Source: Acidovorax sp. T1 | GTDB lineage: Bacteria; Pseudomonadota; Gammaproteobacteria; Burkholderiales; Burkholderiaceae_C | Direction of reading: 5' to 3' | DNA length: 64,000 bases | Assembly: GCF_002176815.1 (NCBI RefSeq) | Contig: NZ_CP021648.1 | Span: 558,001-622,000 of the forward strand | Shown here: positions 59,664 to 64,000 of the stretch, in pieces | Layout of the letters: each line of letters starts with the position of its first letter | Numbering within the stretch: the stretch's first letter is position 1 | The notes under the pieces: model-generated | Database searches by the model: none | Seen by the model: only the letters and a program-made list of their open reading frames with translations | Told to the model about the DNA's origin: nothing | Program-made: the position numbers and the translations under genes

Positions 59664-60647
59664 CTACCTGCGGACCCTGGCCGCCTTGGTCTCGGTCTGG
59701 GCCGGCTTGCGTATGCAGTAGTAATAGCCATTGGGCACGCTGGCAATGTGGTTGGCGCGCACCTTGTCCGCCTGTGCCTGGGTGGTGTCATACAGGCCCG
59801 ACTGGATGTGGTACACGCCCGTGGGCCGCAGCGCCACGCCGCCGCCATAAAACCCCGATGCTTCGGCTGCTTCCAGCTCGCTCGCCGTGGGCAGGGCCGC
59901 GTCCTGCGACTGGCAGTAGCGCTGCGCCGCCTCGCGGGACACCAGTTGATCGGCATGCCCCGGCGCGGCCATCAGCCATTCCCGCGCGGCCAGCGGGTTC
60001 TGGTGCTGTGAAAAACGCGTGCCCTGGAAGTAATCGAAGATATCGCGCGCCAGCGCATCCGCCAGCGTGGGCGCGGGTGCCGTTACGGTAAAGCTTTGCG
60101 ATGCGCCACTGCCCAGCTTGACCAGCGTGGCGGTGGCCTGCACCAGCGCACCCTCCAGCGGGGTGTAGGTGATGTAGGCCACCAGTGCCACCCGGCTGGC
60201 CTTGGCCCTGAGGGCGCCCAGCGCTTTGGCGTCGGCCGCAGAGGCGCGCTGCAATTCCTCGGGCGTGATGCCGGCAAACTCAAAGCGCAGCTTGGGCGCG
60301 CGGGTGTTGATGCGCCGCGCCTGCCGGTCGAGTTCGCCAATCAGCTGGGTGTTGAGCGTGCGCCCCAGCTGGGCCAGCGCCGTACGCTCGTGGTGGGCCT
60401 GCAGGCTGTCCACGGCCTGCAGGGCGGCAAGCACCGTGGCCGGATCGCCCTTGCCGGCATGCAGGTCTGCAAACACCTTGCGATCGTGCTCGTAATCGCC
60501 CATATCGGAGGCGCGCACCACCGGGATGTTGGGCCAGACCAGAAAGGGCTGCTCCACCGGATCGCGGAAATCGGCCGCGCCCGCCAGGCCGCAGCACAGC
60601 ACCAGGGCCAGGGCAGCAACTGGTTGCCAGAAGCGTTGCAAGGGCAT
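59664..60647 (-). CDS. Uncharacterised secreted protein between flgH and flgI
   Basis: 327 residues. A signal peptide (FWQPVAALALVLCCGLAGAA) ends at about residue 25. The middle (about residues 45-210) is helical and mixed, with FADLHAGKGDPATVLAAL and QATATLVKLGSGASQSFTVT. The last 100 residues resemble the SUMF/DUF1566 type of fold: EAAQRYCQSQDAALPTASEL then a GYYYCIRKP end, with a pair of Cys that may form a disulfide. I do not recognise the protein. It stands 8 bases after the flgH stop and on the same strand, so it is part of the operon and probably acts in the periplasm near the P and L rings. Confidence 0.8.
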   Translation of the reverse strand: MPLQRFWQPVAALALVLCCGLAGAADFRDPVEQPFLVWPNIPVVRASDMGDYEHDRKVFADLHAGKGDPATVLAALQAVDSLQAHHERTALAQLGRTLNTQLIGELDRQARRINTRAPKLRFEFAGITPEELQRASAADAKALGALRAKASRVALVAYITYTPLEGALVQATATLVKLGSGASQSFTVTAPAPTLADALARDIFDYFQGTRFSQHQNPLAAREWLMAAPGHADQLVSREAAQRYCQSQDAALPTASELEAAEASGFYGGGVALRPTGVYHIQSGLYDTTQAQADKVRANHIASVPNGYYYCIRKPAQTETKAARVRR

Positions 60648-60655
60648 GGGGGTGA

Positions 60656-61351
60656 TTAAAACGGCGTGACCGTGTTGAACGCCCGCGCCAGCCAGCCCAT
60701 GGCCTGCGCCTCGGCCTGCTCGCCCAGACCGCGCGAGATCACGCGCACATTAGCAACGTATTGGGATTCGATGATGCTGCCGGGCTGCAGACGGCGCGGA
60801 TCGACGATGCCCGAAAAGCGCAGCACATCCACACTGCGGTTCACGCCCACCTGCTTTTCGCCCGCGATGACCAGGTGCCCGTTGGGCAACACGTCGGAGA
60901 CGATGGCGGTGATGTTGCTCTTGAACTCGTTCTTGCTGGCAGTGTTGCCGCTGCCGTTGAAGTTGTTCGCGTAGTCCGCGCCCACGCTCGAGCGCGCGGC
61001 CAGTTTGCCCGCTGTGGTGGCTGCCAGCAGCGGCAGCGCGGTGATGCCGCCGCTGGCGTCGGCGGCGCGGTTGACGTTGGACTTGGTGTCCTGCTTGGCG
61101 TCGATTTCTTCCTTGATCGTGATCGTCACCATGTCGCCGATCAGGCGTGCGCGCTGGTCCTCAAAAGCGGGCCGAAAGCTGGCGGCGTGAAACAGGCTGC
61201 CGGTGGCGGGGCCCGCAGGCCGGGGCAGGGTTGCCACGGGGGGGGGCGTGGTGGACAGCACGTCCACGGGCGGTGGCGGGTTGATGCCGGCGCAACCCGT
61301 GGCGAGCACGGCGAGAGCGATGCAACCGAGTTGGCGCACAAGGGTGTTCAT
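60656..61351 (-). CDS. flgH: Flagellar L-ring lipoprotein FlgH
   Basis: 231 residues from ATG 61351. The lipobox is LAVLATGC (Cys at about 20), followed by a Pro-rich stretch. FlgH marks: GSLFHAASFRPAFEDQRARL, IGDMVTITIKEEIDAKQDTK, LPNGHLVIAGEKQVGVN and IVDPRRLQPGSIIESQYVAN. It forms the outer-membrane ring. It starts 23 bases after the flgG stop. Confidence 0.95.
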   Translation of the reverse strand: MNTLVRQLGCIALAVLATGCAGINPPPPVDVLSTTPPPVATLPRPAGPATGSLFHAASFRPAFEDQRARLIGDMVTITIKEEIDAKQDTKSNVNRAADASGGITALPLLAATTAGKLAARSSVGADYANNFNGSGNTASKNEFKSNITAIVSDVLPNGHLVIAGEKQVGVNRSVDVLRFSGIVDPRRLQPGSIIESQYVANVRVISRGLGEQAEAQAMGWLARAFNTVTPF

Positions 61352-61374
61352 GGCGGTTCTCCTCGCAGGATGCT

Positions 61375-62148
61375 TCACAGTTGCGACAGCTTGGCCAGCA
61401 TCTGGTCCGAAGTCTGGATGGCCTTGGAGTTCATCTCGTAGGCACGCTGGGTCTGGATCATGCTGACCAGCTCTTCCACCACGTTGACGTTGGAGTTTTC
61501 CAGAAACTTGTGCCGGATTTCCCCGAGCGCGTTGGTCAGCGGATTGCCCACTTCCGGCGCTCCAGAGGCCACGGTTTCGCGGAACAGGTTGTTGCCCATC
61601 GGCTCCATGCCGGCCGGGTTGGCGAAGTTGGCCAGTTGCAGCTGCGGGCCGTTGGTGGTGACGCCGGCCCGTGTGATCGAGACCTGGCCACTGCGGCTGA
61701 TGTCCACCGTGTCGCCCGTCTGCACCGTGATTTGCGGCACCAGCTCATGTCCTTCGGGCGTCACCACGACGCCTGTGGAGCTCAGCGTGAAGTTGCCTGC
61801 CCGGGTATAGGCGGTTGTGCCATCGGGCAACTGGACCTGGAAGAAGCCCTGGCCATTGATGGCCATGTCCAGCGCATTGCCGGTGCTCTGCAAGCCACCT
61901 TGCAGGAAATTGCGCGACACAGAACCCACATTCACGCCCAGCCCCAGGTGCAAGCCTGTGGGCAGTTCGGCGTTTTCGTTGGCTTGCGATCCCACCTGGC
62001 GCTGGTTTTGGTACATCAGGTCTTCGAACACGGCGAAATTGCGCTTGAAACCGGTGGTCGAGACGTTGGCCAGGTTGTGCGAGATGACGTCCAGCTGGGT
62101 TTGCTGGGCGGTCATGCCGGTCTTGGCGATCCACAGTGAATTCATCAT
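61375..62148 (-). CDS. flgG: Flagellar distal rod protein FlgG
   Basis: 257 residues. Conserved ends: NSLWIAKTGMTAQQTQLDVI and SHNLANVSTTGFKRNFAVFE at the N-terminus, and ELVSMIQTQRAYEMNSKAIQ then TSDQMLAKLSQL at the C-terminus. GNALDMAINGQGFFQVQLPD is in the middle. Length is slightly under the usual 260. Exported rod subunit. Confidence 0.95.
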   Translation of the reverse strand: MMNSLWIAKTGMTAQQTQLDVISHNLANVSTTGFKRNFAVFEDLMYQNQRQVGSQANENAELPTGLHLGLGVNVGSVSRNFLQGGLQSTGNALDMAINGQGFFQVQLPDGTTAYTRAGNFTLSSTGVVVTPEGHELVPQITVQTGDTVDISRSGQVSITRAGVTTNGPQLQLANFANPAGMEPMGNNLFRETVASGAPEVGNPLTNALGEIRHKFLENSNVNVVEELVSMIQTQRAYEMNSKAIQTSDQMLAKLSQL

Positions 62149-62179
62149 GGTGGTTTTCCTTTGGTTTCTGGTGCGGCGC

Positions 62180-62920
62180 TTAGCCGTTGAGGCTCAGCAG
62201 CTGGCTGGCGCTCTTGTCGTTGGTTTCGGCGGTCTGCAGCAGCTTCATCTGCTGTTCGAACTGGCGTGCTGCGGCGATCATGCCGACCATGCTTTCGACG
62301 GCGTTCACGTTGGAGCCTTCCAGCGCGCCGGGTTGCATGCGGGCGTTGGGGTCGGCGGGCAGGGCGTCGCCGGCTGCGGCACGGAACATGCCGTCATCGC
62401 CGCGCCGCACCGGGTTGTCGGCCGTGGCCGTGGCCAGCTTGAGGCGGCCCACCGGCGTCGGGGGCTCATTGCCCGTCCTGGCGGTGACCGTGCCATCTGT
62501 GCCCAGCGAAATGGTGGCGTTGGGCGGAATGTCGATGGGCGCGCCGCCGTCCGACAGCACGGGCAGACCGGCCGGTGTGACCAGTTGGCCGGTGTTGGAG
62601 ACTTCGAAACGGCCCGCGCGGGTGTAGGCCTCGGTGCCATCGAGCCCTTGTACGGCAAACCAGGCATTGCCCACGGCCATGGCGTCCAGGTTGCGTCCCG
62701 TGGTCTGGGCCGGCCCGGTCTTGTCCGAGTGGCCGGCGGTGGCTTCGAGCGCGAACACGCGCGTCGTCGAGCCTTCGCCCTGGACGGGCACCGAACGGAA
62801 GGTGGACAGCTCTGCGCGAAAGCCCTGCGTGGACGCATTGGCCAGGTTGTTGGCCAGCACCGCCTGCCGGTGCGCGGCGGCGTTGGCGCCCGTCATGGAG
62901 GTGTAGATGATGTGGTCCAT
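62180..62920 (-). CDS. flgF: Flagellar proximal rod protein FlgF
   Basis: 246 residues. MDHIIYTSMTGANAAAHRQA and VLANNLANASTQGFRAELST at the N-terminus are typical of FlgF, as is the C-terminal MVGMIAAARQFEQQMKLLQT. Exported rod subunit; the gene order E-F-G is the standard one. Gap to flgG is 31 bases. Confidence 0.94.
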   Translation of the reverse strand: MDHIIYTSMTGANAAAHRQAVLANNLANASTQGFRAELSTFRSVPVQGEGSTTRVFALEATAGHSDKTGPAQTTGRNLDAMAVGNAWFAVQGLDGTEAYTRAGRFEVSNTGQLVTPAGLPVLSDGGAPIDIPPNATISLGTDGTVTARTGNEPPTPVGRLKLATATADNPVRRGDDGMFRAAAGDALPADPNARMQPGALEGSNVNAVESMVGMIAAARQFEQQMKLLQTAETNDKSASQLLSLNG

Positions 62921-62953
62921 TGCAGTGCTCCGGGTTCAGTGGTACTGCGTGGG

Positions 62954-64000
62954 TCAGCGCAGGTTCACCAGGGTGGACATCACCTGGTCTTGCGTCTTGA
63001 TCGTCTGGGCGTTGGCCTGGTAGGCGCGCTGGGCGGTCATCATGTTGACCAGCTCGGCCGTCAGGTCGACGTTGGAGTCTTCGAGCGCACCCGAACGCAG
63101 CGCGCCAAAGTTGCCGTCACCCGGCTTGCCCAGCACGGCCGCGCCGGAGTCAAACGATTCCACCCAGTTGTTTCCGCCCACGGCCAGCAGGCCCTGCGGG
63201 TTGCGGAAGTTGGCCAGCGCCACCTGCGCCTCGGCACGGGTCACGCCATTGGAGTAGGCGGCCATGACCATGCCGTTGTTGGCGATGCTGATGCTCGTGA
63301 GGTCGCCCGAGGCATAGCCGTCTTGCGAGAGGTCGGCCACGGCGAATTCGCTGCCGAGCTGGGTGACGGTCGAGAGATCAATGGTCACATCCCACGGCGC
63401 GGGTGGATTGTTGGGGTTGACCGCGGACGGATCGACGTTCACCGTCAGGGGTGAGGGTGTGGAACTGACGTACTTGCCATTGCCGTCAAAGGTGATGGTG
63501 CCCCGGGGGGCAGCAGTGGTGTCGAGCGTGTCATACACATTCCACTGGTTGGCGTCGGCCTTTTGAAAATAGATGCTGACTGGCACAGGCACGCCTTGTG
63601 TGTCATACACGTTGATGGAGGTGCCGTAGGTGGAACGATCCGCAGGGGCGACGGCGGCAACGGCTGGCGGGCCTACTTTTGCAGGGTTGCCAGTAGCGCG
63701 TGCGTCCAGGTTGAGCACCGCAGTGATGCCGGCGGTGGCTTTAGCCTCGATGGGTGCGCCCGTCGGGAAACTTAGCGGTTGCGCCTCGGAGGTGCTGAGC
63801 CCCGTAGCAGGATCGATCTTGAAGCCCATCACCTGCGCACCACCGGTGGTAACCAGATCACCCGTCTTGTCTATTTTGAAGTTGCCGGCGCGCGTGTAGG
63901 CGGCCGAGCCATCGGGCTGCTGCACCTTGAAAAAGCCGTTGCCGTTGATCGCCACATCGAGGTTGTTGCCCGACACGGTGACATTGCCCTGTGAGAACTG
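62954..64000 (-). CDS. flgE: Flagellar hook protein FlgE, 5' end outside the window
   Basis: About 349 codons of the C-terminal part; the first 60-70 codons are missing because the window ends. The frame is open to base 64000 (QFSQGNVTVSGNNLDVAING), so the ATG at 63976 is not the start. Further marks are GFFKVQQPDGSAAYTRAGNF, a variable middle (about 63.3-63.7 kb), and the C-terminus ELVNMMTAQRAYQANAQTIK. It builds the hook and is the first complete-operon gene visible here. Confidence 0.94.
   Translation of the reverse strand, partial: QFSQGNVTVSGNNLDVAINGNGFFKVQQPDGSAAYTRAGNFKIDKTGDLVTTGGAQVMGFKIDPATGLSTSEAQPLSFPTGAPIEAKATAGITAVLNLDARATGNPAKVGPPAVAAVAPADRSTYGTSINVYDTQGVPVPVSIYFQKADANQWNVYDTLDTTAAPRGTITFDGNGKYVSSTPSPLTVNVDPSAVNPNNPPAPWDVTIDLSTVTQLGSEFAVADLSQDGYASGDLTSISIANNGMVMAAYSNGVTRAEAQVALANFRNPQGLLAVGGNNWVESFDSGAAVLGKPGDGNFGALRSGALEDSNVDLTAELVNMMTAQRAYQANAQTIKTQDQVMSTLVNLR

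Overview
The window looks like chromosome of a betaproteobacterium of the Comamonadaceae, close to Acidovorax. The evidence is the very high GC and codon use, the protein families (Bug/Tct transport, DUF3422, DUF748, a ScsB-like DsbD), the flgE-L order, and a short dispersed palindrome (AGCGCTT…AAGCGCT followed by AGCAGCTAT) that I associate with this family. No rRNA, tRNA or CRISPR array was seen.

1-8.45 kb is a mobile island of clearly lower GC. Three tyrosine recombinase genes lie head to tail on the minus strand (A 6018-7433, B 4987-6009 plus 1362-2381, C from 1342 to beyond the left edge). B is split by a 2.6 kb IS21-family element (istA/istB); removing 2382-4986 restores one frame of about 680 codons. 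C carries a frameshift. Beyond A lie a possible recombination site, a decayed IS5-family element, and metY, which loses its 3' third where the foreign DNA begins.

8.45-34.7 kb is ordinary core chromosome: a CoA-binding protein, a DsbD/ScsB-like thiol reductant exporter, a giant AsmA-like DUF748 protein, a creatininase-family hydrolase, a protease-MoxR-DUF58-VWA operon, TatD, a deoxyinosine glycosylase, a spermidine-synthase-like protein, an orphan GspE/PilB ATPase, tctBA, DUF3422, two EamA exporters, an SDR, a quinone oxidoreductase, a Nudix hydrolase and a histidine phosphatase.

34.9-49.5 kb is a catabolic region built around CoA esters. An IclR-regulated set holds a thiolase-fold protein without its cysteine, a DUF35 protein, a Bug receptor relic and an ADP-forming acyl-CoA synthetase. 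A GntR-regulated operon encodes acyl-CoA dehydrogenase, SDR and an APH-type kinase, the combination used for 4-hydroxyacyl-CoA breakdown in levulinate catabolism. A minus-strand group follows: PRISE-like reductase, solute-binding protein, cyclase-family hydrolase, a threonine dehydratase relic, GST and an aminotransferase. Further on, EamA and LysE exporters stand divergent to a MocR-type regulator.

52.8-64 kb is the flagellar rod, hook and ring operon on the minus strand: flgE(partial)-F-G-H-[unknown secreted protein]-I-J-K-L, then an HDOD protein.

The most unusual signals are the palindromic repeat, found about thirteen times and several times inside reading frames; the three-recombinase element; the unknown gene between flgH and flgI; and the kinase/dehydrogenase/SDR operon.
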